DNA of 34,525 nt. It comes from Oxalobacteraceae bacterium UBA6704. GTDB lineage: Bacteria > Pseudomonadota > Gammaproteobacteria > Burkholderiales > Burkholderiaceae_D. Made by a program: the position numbers and the translations under genes. Shown one piece after another: positions 23,642 through 31,486 of this stretch (positions are counted from its first letter, which is position 1; each line of letters starts with the position of its first letter). The DNA is taken from positions 1-34,525 of the forward strand of contig DKJA01000191.1 in the NCBI GenBank assembly GCA_002454505.1, written 5' to 3'. A model generated the notes under the pieces. That model was given only the letters and a program-made list of their open reading frames with translations. It was not told where the DNA came from and did not search any database.

Positions 23642-25276
23642 ATGCAACCCATCCTCGAAAACCCGTTTTATTACCTGGACAACTTCCACCAGGTGCTGCA
23701 GTGGATCGCCGAACGCTACGCCGATCTGCTGGACGACGAGGAGCGGGCCTTCATCGAACGCTTTCCCGCCCTGCCCCAATCGTCCCGCGCGCTGTTCGTG
23801 CGGATGGTGATGCGCAAGGGCCGGCTGTTCCGCGCCAGCAAACTGGTGTATCCGGAAATCGGCTGTCCGCGCGCCGCCGCGCGGCCGCTGGCCGAGCAGG
23901 GCTGGGTCGTCACCGACCCGCCGGTAACGCTGGACGAACTGTTCGCGCTGCTGCAGAAGCCCGAGATCGGCCAGGCGTTTGCCTTGACGCCGCCGGAAAA
24001 GGCGCTGCGCAAGGAAGCGCAGCTGGCACTGCTGCAGGCCCGTCACGAAGGCGAGCGGCCGTTCTCGGGCTGGTACGGCGGCGACGAAGCCTACCGCATC
24101 GTCGCGCAGCCGCTGTGCGACCGGCTGCGCCTGATCTTCTTCGGCAATTACCACCAGGACTGGACGGAGTTCGTGCTGTCCGACCTGGGCGTCTACCGGT
24201 TTGAAAAAGTGGAATTCTCGCCGGCCGCGCGGGGCTTCCGCAGCCGCCGCGACATCGACGAATACCTGCTGCTGCACGCCTGCCGCGAGCGCTTCCAGGA
24301 TGGCGAACACCCGCTGGACGTGCTGGCCGACGTGCCGCCGCCCGGCACCGACAACGAATGGCTGCGCAGCCGCCGCGACAAGCTGCTGTTCCAGCTGGGC
24401 CAGCAACTGGAAAAGCTGCGCGACTGGGAAGGCGCGTTCACCGTTTATCGGGACTGCGCGTATCCGGGCGCGCGGGCGCGGGCCATCCGCGTACTGGAAA
24501 AGAACGAACAGTTCGGCCCGGCGTGGGAGCGGCTGCAGGCCGCCCAGGCGGCGCCGGAAAGCGAGGCGGAGCGCCAGCACCTGCTGCGCATGGGCCCACG
24601 GCTGGCGCGGCGGCTCGGGCATCCGCGCGCGGCGGGCACCAAGGCAGCACCGCCGCAGCGGCTCGACCTGGCCCTGCCGCTGCCGGCCACGGCGTGGTGG
24701 GTGGAAGGCGTCGTGCGCGACCATCTGTACCAGGACGAAGCGCCGGTGTTCTATGTCGAGAACGCGCTGATCAACTCCCTGTTCGGTTTGCTGTGCTGGG
24801 ATGCGATCTTCGCCGCGATTCCCGGCGCCTTCTTCCACCCGTTCCACCACGGTCCCACCGACCTGCACAGCGCCGACTTCCACCGCCGCCGCGCCGCGCA
24901 GTTCGCGCAATGCCTGGCGCAGCTGGACGACGGCAGCTATGCGGCCACCATCCGCCGCAATCTCGAACTGAAGCACGGTATCTCGTCGCCGTTCGTGTTC
25001 TGGGGTGCGCTCGATGGCGAGCTGCTAGAACTGGCGCTCCACTGCATCCCCGCCGCGCACCTGAAGAAATCGTTCGAGCGCATCCTGCAGGACGTGAAGG
25101 CCAACCGCACCGGCTTTCCCGACCTGATCCAGTTCTGGCCGGCCGAAAAGCGCTACAACATGATCGAAGTAAAAGGCCCGGGCGACCGGCTGCAGGACAA
25201 CCAGCTGCGCTGGATCGATTACTGCGCCACGCACCGGATGCCGGTCACCGTGTGCTACCTGCAGTGGGCGCAATGA
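23642..25276 (+). CDS. FAN1-like VRR-NUC domain nuclease
   Basis: A 544-residue bacterial FAN1-type nuclease, the family that in eukaryotes trims DNA beside interstrand crosslinks. The N-terminal region (FYYLDNFHQVLQWIAERYADLLDDEERAF and FVRMVMRKGRLFRASKLVYPEI) corresponds to the FAN1 DNA-binding (SAP-like) part. A helical TPR-like middle follows (LEKLRDWEGAFTVYRDCAYPGARARAIRVLE). The C-terminal VRR-NUC domain has the PD-(D/E)xK core: PDLIQFW (D494) and MIEVKGPGD (E509, K511), then RLQDNQLRW. The ubiquitin-binding finger of human FAN1 is absent, as in other bacterial forms. Its TGA overlaps the helicase ATG by four bases. Confidence 0.9.
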   Translation: MQPILENPFYYLDNFHQVLQWIAERYADLLDDEERAFIERFPALPQSSRALFVRMVMRKGRLFRASKLVYPEIGCPRAAARPLAEQGWVVTDPPVTLDELFALLQKPEIGQAFALTPPEKALRKEAQLALLQARHEGERPFSGWYGGDEAYRIVAQPLCDRLRLIFFGNYHQDWTEFVLSDLGVYRFEKVEFSPAARGFRSRRDIDEYLLLHACRERFQDGEHPLDVLADVPPPGTDNEWLRSRRDKLLFQLGQQLEKLRDWEGAFTVYRDCAYPGARARAIRVLEKNEQFGPAWERLQAAQAAPESEAERQHLLRMGPRLARRLGHPRAAGTKAAPPQRLDLALPLPATAWWVEGVVRDHLYQDEAPVFYVENALINSLFGLLCWDAIFAAIPGAFFHPFHHGPTDLHSADFHRRRAAQFAQCLAQLDDGSYAATIRRNLELKHGISSPFVFWGALDGELLELALHCIPAAHLKKSFERILQDVKANRTGFPDLIQFWPAEKRYNMIEVKGPGDRLQDNQLRWIDYCATHRMPVTVCYLQWAQ

Positions 25277-27537
25277 CGGTCTATAAAGTGGCGGTGCGCG
25301 CGCTGTGCGAGTTCACGGCCAAGGCGGGCGACCTGGACCTGCGCTTCACGCCATCGCCCACGGCGCAGGAAGGCATTGCCGGCCACACGGTCGTCACGGG
25401 ACGGCGCGACGACGACTATGAGAAAGAGATCGCGCTGTCCGGCACGTGCGGACCGCTGCTGGTGCGCGGCCGCGCCGACGGCTACGACCCGAAGCGCAAC
25501 CAGCTGGAAGAAATCAAGACGTTCCGCGGCGACCTCGATCGCATGCCCGCCAACCACCGCGCGCTGCACTGGGCGCAGCTGAAGGTGTATGGCCATCTGC
25601 TGTGCGCCGAGCGCGGACTGGCCACCGTGCGGCTTGCCCTCGTCTATTACGACATCGCCAGCCAGAAGGAAAGCCATATCTGGGAAGAGCATGACGCAGC
25701 GGCGCTGGCCGATTACTTCGAGCGGCAGTGCGGCCTGTTCACCGCGTGGGCGGAACAGGAGCTGGCGCACCGCGCCGCGCGCGACGAGCAGCTGGCCACG
25801 ATGCGCTTCCCGCATGCCGACTTCCGGCCCGGCCAGCGCCAGCTGGCCGAAGCGATGTTCAAGGCGTCGGCCCGCTCGTGCGCGCTGCTGGCGCAGGCGC
25901 CGACCGGCATCGGCAAGAGCGTCGGCAGCCTGTTCCCGCTGCTGAAGGCGGCGCCCGGCCATGGGCTGGACAAGATATTCTTCCTCGCCGCAAAAACGTC
26001 GGGCCGCAAGATGGCGCTCGATGCCGTCGCGGCGATCAGGGCTGCCACGCCGGCGCTGCCGCTGCGCGCGCTGGAACTGGCGGCCCGCAATACGGCCTGC
26101 GAACATCCGGACAAAGCGTGCCACGGCGACTCATGCCCGCTGGCGCGCGGCTTCTACGACCGGCTGCCGGCCGCCCGCGCCGCGGCGCTGGCGCAGCCGA
26201 TGCTGGACCGCGCCGGCGTGCGCACGGCCGCGCTGGCGCATGACGTGTGTCCGTACTACCTGCAAAGCGAGCTGGCGCGGTGGGCGGATGTGATCGTCGG
26301 CGACTACAACTACTATTTCGACGTCACGGCGATGCTGTATTCGCTGACGCTGATGAACGAGTGGAAGATCAGCGTGCTGGCCGACGAAGCACACAATATG
26401 GTGTCGCGTGCGCGCAGCATGTATTCGGCCGACCTGGAACACGAAGGCCTGCGCGTGCTGCGCAAGACGGCGCCCGATGCGCTGCGCAAGACGCTGGACC
26501 GCGTGCACCGCCAGTGGAATGCGCTGGAAAAGGAGCAGGACGACGATTACCGCAGCTACCCGGCGCTGCCGGAAAAATTCGTCGGCGCGCTGACCACGGC
26601 GGCCAGCGACATCGGCGACTACTTGGCCGAGAACCCGTCGTGGTTCGATGGCGACGTGCTCGAGTTCTACTTCAACGTGCTCAATTTCACGCGGCTGGCC
26701 GAGAGCTTCGGCGAGCACTCGCTGTTCGACGTCACCAAATCCGGCAGCGGCACGCGGGCCAACTCGGTGCTGTGCCTGCGCAATATCGTCCCCGCGCCGT
26801 TCCTGAAGCCCCGCTTCGAGGCGGCCCGCTCGGTGGCGCTGTTCTCCGCCACGCTGAGCCCGTGGAACTATTATGCGGACACGCTGGGCATGCCCGCCAA
26901 CACGGCATGGGTGGACGTCGCTTCGCCCTTTGAAGCGGCACAGCTGACGGTGCACATCGCCGGCCACATCTCCACGCGCTTCCAGCACCGCGACCGCTCG
27001 CTTGCACCGATCGCCACACTGATGGGCGAGCAGTACGACAAATTGCCGGGCAATTACCTGGCCTTCTTCAGCAGCTTCGACTACATGGACAAAGCCGCGA
27101 ATCTGTTCGAGGAACGCCACCCGCACGTGACCGTGTGGCGCCAGCCGCGCCGCATGGACGAGGCGCAGCGCGAGGCCTTCCTGGCCCGCTTCACGGAATC
27201 GAGCGAAGGCATCGGCTTCGCCGTGCTGGGCGGCGCATTCGGCGAAGGCATCGACCTGCCCGGCGCGCGGCTGATCGGCGCCTTCATCGCCACGCTGGGC
27301 CTGCCGCAGCTGAACCCCGTCAACGAGCAGATCCGCGAGCGGATGCATGCCATCTTCGGCGCCGGCTACGACTACACGTATCTCTATCCGGGCCTGCAGA
27401 AAGTCGTCCAGGCCGCCGGCCGCGTGATCCGCACGACGACGGACCAGGGCACCGTCCACCTGATCGACGACCGCTTCGCCCGCCCCGAAATCCGGGCGCT
27501 GCTGCCGGCCTGGTGGCATGTGCCGGCGAACAGCTGA
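25273..27537 (+). CDS. Nuclease-helicase fusion: RecB-like nuclease plus XPD/DinG-type Fe-S helicase
   Basis: A 754-residue protein. The N-terminal about 170 residues look like a PD-(D/E)xK nuclease: VRGRADGYDPKRNQLEEIKT gives Asp 69 and E80-x-K82, followed by HWAQLKVYGHLL as in RecB/Cas4-like domains. A superfamily 2 helicase of the XPD/DinG group follows: Walker A APTGIGKS (209-216), four cysteines 276, 283, 288 and 326 fitting an Fe-S cluster, DEAH 371-374, SATLSP, and motif VI QAAGRVIRT near the end. Expected to unwind DNA 5'-3' and work with the upstream FAN1-like nuclease. The stop codon lies within the stem of a family I repeat. Confidence 0.9.
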   Translation: MTVYKVAVRALCEFTAKAGDLDLRFTPSPTAQEGIAGHTVVTGRRDDDYEKEIALSGTCGPLLVRGRADGYDPKRNQLEEIKTFRGDLDRMPANHRALHWAQLKVYGHLLCAERGLATVRLALVYYDIASQKESHIWEEHDAAALADYFERQCGLFTAWAEQELAHRAARDEQLATMRFPHADFRPGQRQLAEAMFKASARSCALLAQAPTGIGKSVGSLFPLLKAAPGHGLDKIFFLAAKTSGRKMALDAVAAIRAATPALPLRALELAARNTACEHPDKACHGDSCPLARGFYDRLPAARAAALAQPMLDRAGVRTAALAHDVCPYYLQSELARWADVIVGDYNYYFDVTAMLYSLTLMNEWKISVLADEAHNMVSRARSMYSADLEHEGLRVLRKTAPDALRKTLDRVHRQWNALEKEQDDDYRSYPALPEKFVGALTTAASDIGDYLAENPSWFDGDVLEFYFNVLNFTRLAESFGEHSLFDVTKSGSGTRANSVLCLRNIVPAPFLKPRFEAARSVALFSATLSPWNYYADTLGMPANTAWVDVASPFEAAQLTVHIAGHISTRFQHRDRSLAPIATLMGEQYDKLPGNYLAFFSSFDYMDKAANLFEERHPHVTVWRQPRRMDEAQREAFLARFTESSEGIGFAVLGGAFGEGIDLPGARLIGAFIATLGLPQLNPVNEQIRERMHAIFGAGYDYTYLYPGLQKVVQAAGRVIRTTTDQGTVHLIDDRFARPEIRALLPAWWHVPANS

Positions 27538-27583
27538 GTCCGTGTCCAACCGTGGGGTCAACCCTGTTTTTGGACACGGACTC
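27536..27583. repeat. Family I inverted-repeat element overlapping the helicase stop codon
   Basis: A perfect 14-bp stem, 27536-27549 with 27570-27583, encloses GGGG-TCAA-CCC. The first two stem bases are the last two bases of the helicase TGA. The 36-bp core is 27542-27577. The extension is GAGTCC / GGACTC, different from every other copy but fully paired. Confidence 0.8.
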
Positions 27584-27599
27584 GACTGGAGTAACTGTT

Positions 27600-27647
27600 G
27601 AGCTCGTGTCCAGAAAAGGGGTTGACCCCAAGGTTGGACACGAGCTC
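27600..27647. repeat. Family I inverted-repeat element, partner unit
   Basis: GAGCTCGTGTCC (27600-27611) pairs with GGACACGAGCTC (27636-27647) around GGGG-TTGA-CCCC (27618-27629). It is inverted relative to the preceding unit, with 28 bases between cores, and ends 11 bases from the stop codon of the LytTR gene on the minus strand. Confidence 0.8.
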
Positions 27648-27658
27648 GGCAGTAGCGG

Positions 27659-28393
27659 CTACTGCATGACGCTGCGGATCTTCTGGTAGCCGCTGCGGCT
27701 GACGGGCAGCTTCGTGCCGTCCTTGAGGATGGCGCAGTGGCTGTCGCGGGTGGCCTGCTCGATGCGGGCCACGTGTTCCACGTTGACCAGATACGAGCGG
27801 TGGATGCGCAGGAAGCGGGTCGCTTCCAGCTGGGTTTCCAGTTCGGCCAGCGGCTGGTTCTTCAGGTACGCCTTGCCGTCGGCGTGGATCTGCACATAGT
27901 CGTCCTGCGCTTCGATGTAGGCGATCCGGTCGGCGGGGATCACGTGGACTTTGGCGCCGTCGCGGATCAGCACGCGACTCAGGGGCCTGGCGCGCAGGTC
28001 CGCCGCGGCGCGCGCCACGGCCGGCTGCTGCGACGGTGCCGTCACGAGACTGGCCCGCGCGTGCGCCAGCGCCTGGTCGAAGCGCTGCTGGCTGAACGGC
28101 TTTAACAGGTAGTCGAGCGCATGGATTTCGAACGCCTTCAGCGCGTACTGGTCGAACGCGGTGGCGAAGATGAACCGCGTTTTGCTGCCCGCCAGTTCCG
28201 CCACCTCGAAGCCGTCCAGCTTGGGCATCTGGATGTCGAGGATCACCAGGTCCGGTTCCAGCTCGGTGATGGCCTTCACGGCTTCGAAGCCGTTGGCGCA
28301 TTCGGCCACCACCTCGATATCCGCATGGGCAGCCAGGTATTCGCGCACCACGCCGCGCGCCAGTGGTTCGTCATCGACGACGATCAGTCGCAT
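27659..28393 (-). CDS. LytTR-family response regulator
   Basis: A 244-residue response regulator. Receiver domain 1-120: acidic pair D7-D8, phospho-acceptor D53 (VILDIQMPK), T78 and K98 (YLLKPF). LytTR DNA-binding domain about 140-240: VLIRDGAKVHVIPADRIAYIEAQDDYVQIH, then ATRFLRIHRSYLVNVEHVARIE and LPVSRSGYQKI. It binds DNA with a mostly beta-strand domain. The ATG at 28393 follows the kinase stop with a one-base gap (TGA-C-ATG), so kinase and regulator are made together. The frame is open 64 codons further upstream inside the kinase gene, but the MRLIVVDDE start is family-typical. Confidence 0.93.
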   Translation of the reverse strand: MRLIVVDDEPLARGVVREYLAAHADIEVVAECANGFEAVKAITELEPDLVILDIQMPKLDGFEVAELAGSKTRFIFATAFDQYALKAFEIHALDYLLKPFSQQRFDQALAHARASLVTAPSQQPAVARAAADLRARPLSRVLIRDGAKVHVIPADRIAYIEAQDDYVQIHADGKAYLKNQPLAELETQLEATRFLRIHRSYLVNVEHVARIEQATRDSHCAILKDGTKLPVSRSGYQKIRSVMQ

Positions 28394-28394
28394 G

Positions 28395-29495
28395 TCATGC
28401 CCCGTCTTGGTCGTTGTTGTTGTCGGTCGTTTCGGCCGGCAGCCGCAGCTCCACCGCAAACGATTGCGCCTCGCGCTTCCATTCGACGCTGCCTTCGCGC
28501 GGATACGCCCGCGCCAGCCGCTGCCGCACATTGGCCAGGCCGATGCCGCCGCCTTCCGCATGCGGCGTATCCGCATCGACGGCATTGCTGACGGTGATGC
28601 GCAGCCACGGCCCGTCGCGCCACGCGGCCACCAGCACCAGGCCGCCCTCGGTCAGCTGGCCGACGCCGTGCTTGATCGCGTTCTCCACCAGCGGCTGGAT
28701 GATCATCGGCGGCACCAGGCAGTCCAGCGCGCCCTTCTCCAGCGCCTCCTCGGCGATCAGCCGGTCGCCGAAGCGCACCTTTTCGATGGCGAGAAAGTCG
28801 CGGATCAGGTCCATTTCCTGCGCCAGCGTGACCTTGCGCCGGGCCGCCAGGCCCAGGCTGCGGCGGAAGAAGCCGGCCAGCCGCAGCGTCATTTCGCGGG
28901 CGCCCTGCGGATCCTGCGACGTCAGCGCGCTGATCGAGTTCAGGCTGTTGAACAGGAAGTGCGGATCGATCTGCGTGCGCAGCATGCGCAGCTCGGCATC
29001 CTGCGCCATCAGCTGCGACTCCAGTTCGCGCCGCTGCGCGCTGCGCACCCGCGCCGATTCGATGGCCAGGTAGTTGATCGCCGCCAGCAGCCCATACAGC
29101 AGCACGCCCAGCGCAAACAGCAGCGCGGACAGTTGCGGCGTCACCGTGATGCCCGCCCAGCGCACGCCGAACACGGCGCAGAACTCGTTCCAGCCCTGCA
29201 GCACGGCCATCCACATGAAGCCCGCGATCACCGCCGCCGCCAGCAGCATCAGCAGGATCAGCACCGGTGCGCGGTCGCCCAGCGGATTGGCGCGGCACAG
29301 ATAGTAGGCCGAGAAGCCGGCGGCAATCCCGTACACCAGCGTGGACGGCATCGCGAACAGCAGCGCGCTGCCCAGCGGCGCGGGCGCCAGCACGGCGCAC
29401 ACGCCGCCCAGCACCATGCCGAGGATCAGCCACACCGCCGTGTACAGCAGTGCGCCGCGCCGGGCCTGGAACGATGACGCCACCGCGCGCGCCAC
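28395..29495 (-). CDS. LytS-type membrane sensor histidine kinase
   Basis: A 366-residue kinase of the His_kinase (PF06580) type. Four hydrophobic segments lie in residues 15-142 (for example LLYTAVWLILGMVLGGVCAV and LILLMLLAAAVIAGFMWMAV), then a coiled linker and the H box LRTQIDPHFLFNSLNSISAL with His 179. The ATP-binding part has IIQPLVENAIKHGV and GGGIGLANVRQRL. No periplasmic sensor domain of any size is present, so it may sense through the membrane or through the LiaF-like partner. The start is GTG at 29495, one base after the stop of the LiaF-like gene; no strong SD is visible, consistent with coupling. Confidence 0.9.
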   Translation of the reverse strand: MARAVASSFQARRGALLYTAVWLILGMVLGGVCAVLAPAPLGSALLFAMPSTLVYGIAAGFSAYYLCRANPLGDRAPVLILLMLLAAAVIAGFMWMAVLQGWNEFCAVFGVRWAGITVTPQLSALLFALGVLLYGLLAAINYLAIESARVRSAQRRELESQLMAQDAELRMLRTQIDPHFLFNSLNSISALTSQDPQGAREMTLRLAGFFRRSLGLAARRKVTLAQEMDLIRDFLAIEKVRFGDRLIAEEALEKGALDCLVPPMIIQPLVENAIKHGVGQLTEGGLVLVAAWRDGPWLRITVSNAVDADTPHAEGGGIGLANVRQRLARAYPREGSVEWKREAQSFAVELRLPAETTDNNNDQDGA

Positions 29496-29496
29496 G

Positions 29497-30267
29497 TCAG
29501 TTACGGATGCTCAGGCCGCCCATGATGGCGTAGCCGCGGATGATCAGCCGCTTCGACGCATCCTTCGGCCGCAGCGTGGTTTCCTCGAAGCCGCCGAGGA
29601 TCGGCACGCCCTCCACTTCGACGGTCCAGTCGGTGGGCACCTGGATCTCGATGCCGCCCATCAGCGCGAAGGCGTTCAGCACGGCGCTGCCCTCGATCGA
29701 CGCTTCGCGCAGGTCCAGTTCGCAGCCGCCCATGATCGACGTCAGATCGCCGCCGGCGAAGCGCTGCGACGTCATGCGGCGCTTGAAGCTGCCCAGGATC
29801 GCCGTCGCGTACACCGTGTTTTCCTCGTTGCCGGCGGCGCGGCTGCCGAATACGCCCTTGTCGAGCGACACCTTGCCCGGCGCCGCATTCGAGAAATCGC
29901 CGGCCGCATGGCTGTCGTCCACGGCGCCGCGCTGGCGCCGCACGGAGCGGTACACCACCAGCAGCCCCACGCCGATGATCGCCACCGGCGCCAGCACGTT
30001 CCAGCCCAGGTACAGTACGCCCATGCCCTGGAGCAGCGCAACGCCGCCGAACAGCATCAGGAACAGGCCCAGTCCGCGGCCGCGGCCATGCTGCGACTGG
30101 CTGAATTTCAGCGCGCCGGCGACGATCAGGATCACGGGCCAGAACTGCAGGCGCAGGTCGAGATCGATCCAGCCCATGTTTTCAAGCAGGAACAGCAGGC
30201 CCACCAGGATGACTGCGATGCCGATGACGATCTGCGCCGCCGGATTGTTGTGACGCCGGGTGTTCAT
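29497..30267 (-). CDS. LiaF-like membrane protein
   Basis: A 256-residue protein. About four hydrophobic helices fill residues 10-108 (AQIVIGIAVILVGLLFLLE, FWPVILIVAGALKF, LGLFLMLFGGVALLQGMGVL, VLAPVAIIGVGLLVVY). The C-terminal half is a strand-rich domain with recurring Gly-Gly turns: SIMGGCELDLR, ALMGGIEIQV, PILGGFEET, AIMGGLSIR. This is the pattern of the LiaF C-terminal (cell-wall-active antibiotics response) domain. In Firmicutes LiaF restrains the LiaRS two-component system; here a LytS/LytTR pair takes that place. AAGGAG precedes the ATG, which overlaps the upstream gene's stop by four bases. Confidence 0.85.
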   Translation of the reverse strand: MNTRRHNNPAAQIVIGIAVILVGLLFLLENMGWIDLDLRLQFWPVILIVAGALKFSQSQHGRGRGLGLFLMLFGGVALLQGMGVLYLGWNVLAPVAIIGVGLLVVYRSVRRQRGAVDDSHAAGDFSNAAPGKVSLDKGVFGSRAAGNEENTVYATAILGSFKRRMTSQRFAGGDLTSIMGGCELDLREASIEGSAVLNAFALMGGIEIQVPTDWTVEVEGVPILGGFEETTLRPKDASKRLIIRGYAIMGGLSIRN

Positions 30268-30650
30268 GCTTGCTCCTTGTTTTGCGGATCTTCCGGTGTG
30301 TCGTGCCGCGTACCCAGCCAGCGCACCGCCAGCGGTTGCAGCACCATGCCCAGGCCCACGACGATGATAAGCAAAGGCCAGCTGTTCTGGAAGGTCAGGC
30401 CCCACATTCCTTCGTACGTCACGTAGAACCAGGCGCCGAACAGTACCTGCGACAGCCCGTCGACGACGCGCTTGCCATGCGTCGGCGGGATCATGCAGTT
30501 GATGCCGAACGCGATCAGCACGAACGGCCAGTAGTGCCACAGGTCGGCCACGGCGTCCGGATCGTCGCGCTGCACCAGGTAAGCCACGCCGAACGCCACG
30601 AGCGTCACGCCCCACAGCATCTGCGTCCGCAATCGGTAACCGTGCTCCAT
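30264..30650 (-). CDS. Small membrane protein (LiaI/DUF5668-like)
   Basis: A 128-residue protein with about four hydrophobic segments (MLWGVTLVAFGVAYLV, YWPFVLIAFGINCMI, LFGAWFYVTYEGMWGL, WPLLIIVVGLGMVLQPL). The WHYWPFVLIAFGI and SWPLLIIVVGLGM repeats are typical of the DUF5668/LiaI-like membrane domain found next to LiaF. GGAGG lies in front of the ATG at 30650; further open frame upstream is not needed. First gene of the four-gene operon; the ATGA overlap couples it to the LiaF-like gene. Promoter expected in 30651-30790, not identified. Confidence 0.8.
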   Translation of the reverse strand: MEHGYRLRTQMLWGVTLVAFGVAYLVQRDDPDAVADLWHYWPFVLIAFGINCMIPPTHGKRVVDGLSQVLFGAWFYVTYEGMWGLTFQNSWPLLIIVVGLGMVLQPLAVRWLGTRHDTPEDPQNKEQA

Positions 30651-30793
30651 ATCGTCCTCCGTTGTTTGATGGAGCAACGATACGTGGCAACGGCCGCAAA
30701 CAAAACGGCTTTTCGGCGAACGGCGGCGCAGCACCGGCGAATGACGGTCTTTCCGGCGAACGGCAAGCAGCTGACGGTAAAAGGCAGGGACGC

Positions 30794-30826
30794 AAAAAAG
30801 CCCACGCGCCGGATGGCGGTGGGCTT
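30794..30826 (-). terminator. Intrinsic terminator of the two small genes
   Basis: On the minus strand AAGCCCAC / GTGGGCTT (30826-30819 with 30805-30798), continued by CGCC / GGCG, ends in a run of six T. It lies 20 bases after the stop of the 53-residue gene. Confidence 0.8.
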
Positions 30827-30845
30827 CAGGGGTGCAAGGTCAGGC

Positions 30846-31007
30846 TTACGCGGCTGGCGCGGGCTGGCCCTTGACCTGGTTGCGGTACTTGGCGCGGGCG
30901 ATCGCCTGCTTTTCCGCTTCCATTGCCTTGTTGAAGGCGCGGGTGCGGGCTTTTTCTTCCTTGCCGCGCAGTTGCGCGACGTCCTTATTGCCGATGCGAT
31001 GGGTCAT
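30846..31007 (-). CDS. Small basic helical protein, unknown
   Basis: A 53-residue protein rich in Lys, Arg, Glu and Ala (DVAQLRGKEEKARTRAFNKA, EAEKQAIARAKYRNQVKGQ), probably one long charged helix. AGGAGGAG lies before the ATG at 31007 and an intrinsic terminator follows the stop, so it looks real. No signal peptide and no domain I recognise; the composition would suit a nucleic-acid or ribosome-associated protein, but that is only a guess. The longer open frame upstream is the shadow of the next small gene. Confidence 0.6.
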   Translation of the reverse strand: MTHRIGNKDVAQLRGKEEKARTRAFNKAMEAEKQAIARAKYRNQVKGQPAPAA

Positions 31008-31039
31008 GCGGTTCTCCTCCTGGTTCTCATCATTGTTGG

Positions 31040-31198
31040 TCAGTTCCTGCTGCCGTACTTGCCGTCCAGCACGAGGCCCCAGCCCAGCTGCCGGCGGATT
31101 TCTTCCGGCGTCGGCGGGGGTGCCACGTCCTGGGTCCTGCGTTCCAGGTATTCCCGCACCGCTTCCTTCGAAGGATGGTTTGTCTGCATCGTCATCAT
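31040..31198 (-). CDS. Small protein, unknown (52 residues)
   Basis: Reading the minus strand from 31198 gives MMTMQTNHPSKEAVREYLER, then RTQDVAPPPTPEEIRRQLGW and a short end with GLVLDGKYG before TGA. GGAG is 6 bases before the first of three closely spaced ATGs. A charged first helix, a proline-rich hinge and a second helix PEEIRRQLGW are visible. It lies 32 bases before the other small gene and probably shares its transcript and terminator. PEEIRRQLGWGL endings are seen in small proteins of related bacteria, but I cannot name a function. Confidence 0.55.
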   Translation of the reverse strand: MMTMQTNHPSKEAVREYLERRTQDVAPPPTPEEIRRQLGWGLVLDGKYGSRN

Positions 31199-31232
31199 GG
31201 TGAACTCCTAGCAAATCGAGCCAATCTCGAGC

Positions 31233-31252
31233 TGCCCCGGCATACCGGGGCA
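31233..31252. other. Hairpin in the 288-base gap before the small genes
   Basis: TGCCCCGG / CCGGGGCA, 8-bp stem with loop CATA. No T run on either strand. The rest of 31199-31486 shows a short palindrome GTGCCGGCAC at 31284-31293 and no convincing gene. Confidence 0.45.
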
Positions 31253-31486
31253 TGAAGCGGTGCCGTCTGGCTCACGAAATCTGGTGCCGGCACTTGAGGC
31301 GGGCCGGCTTGCCTGCGGACGAGCGAACCTGCTTCGCTTCTTGTGATTCGTAGCTTCGTGCATCAGTCACGCAGAGCCATCTTATAAAACGGGCCCGATT
31401 GCCTCCGTGCGGCAGCGAACATACCCCCTGGCGACGAACGCGCGTAAAGATGTGGGATTGAGCCTACACAGCAGTAGCAGCGTCCG

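Noticed and set aside
24358..25272. Extension of the helicase frame about 900 bases upstream into the nuclease gene
   Set aside because: The VRR-NUC frame there is clearly the real one. The helicase start at 25273 gives an ATGA overlap and a sensible N-terminal domain.
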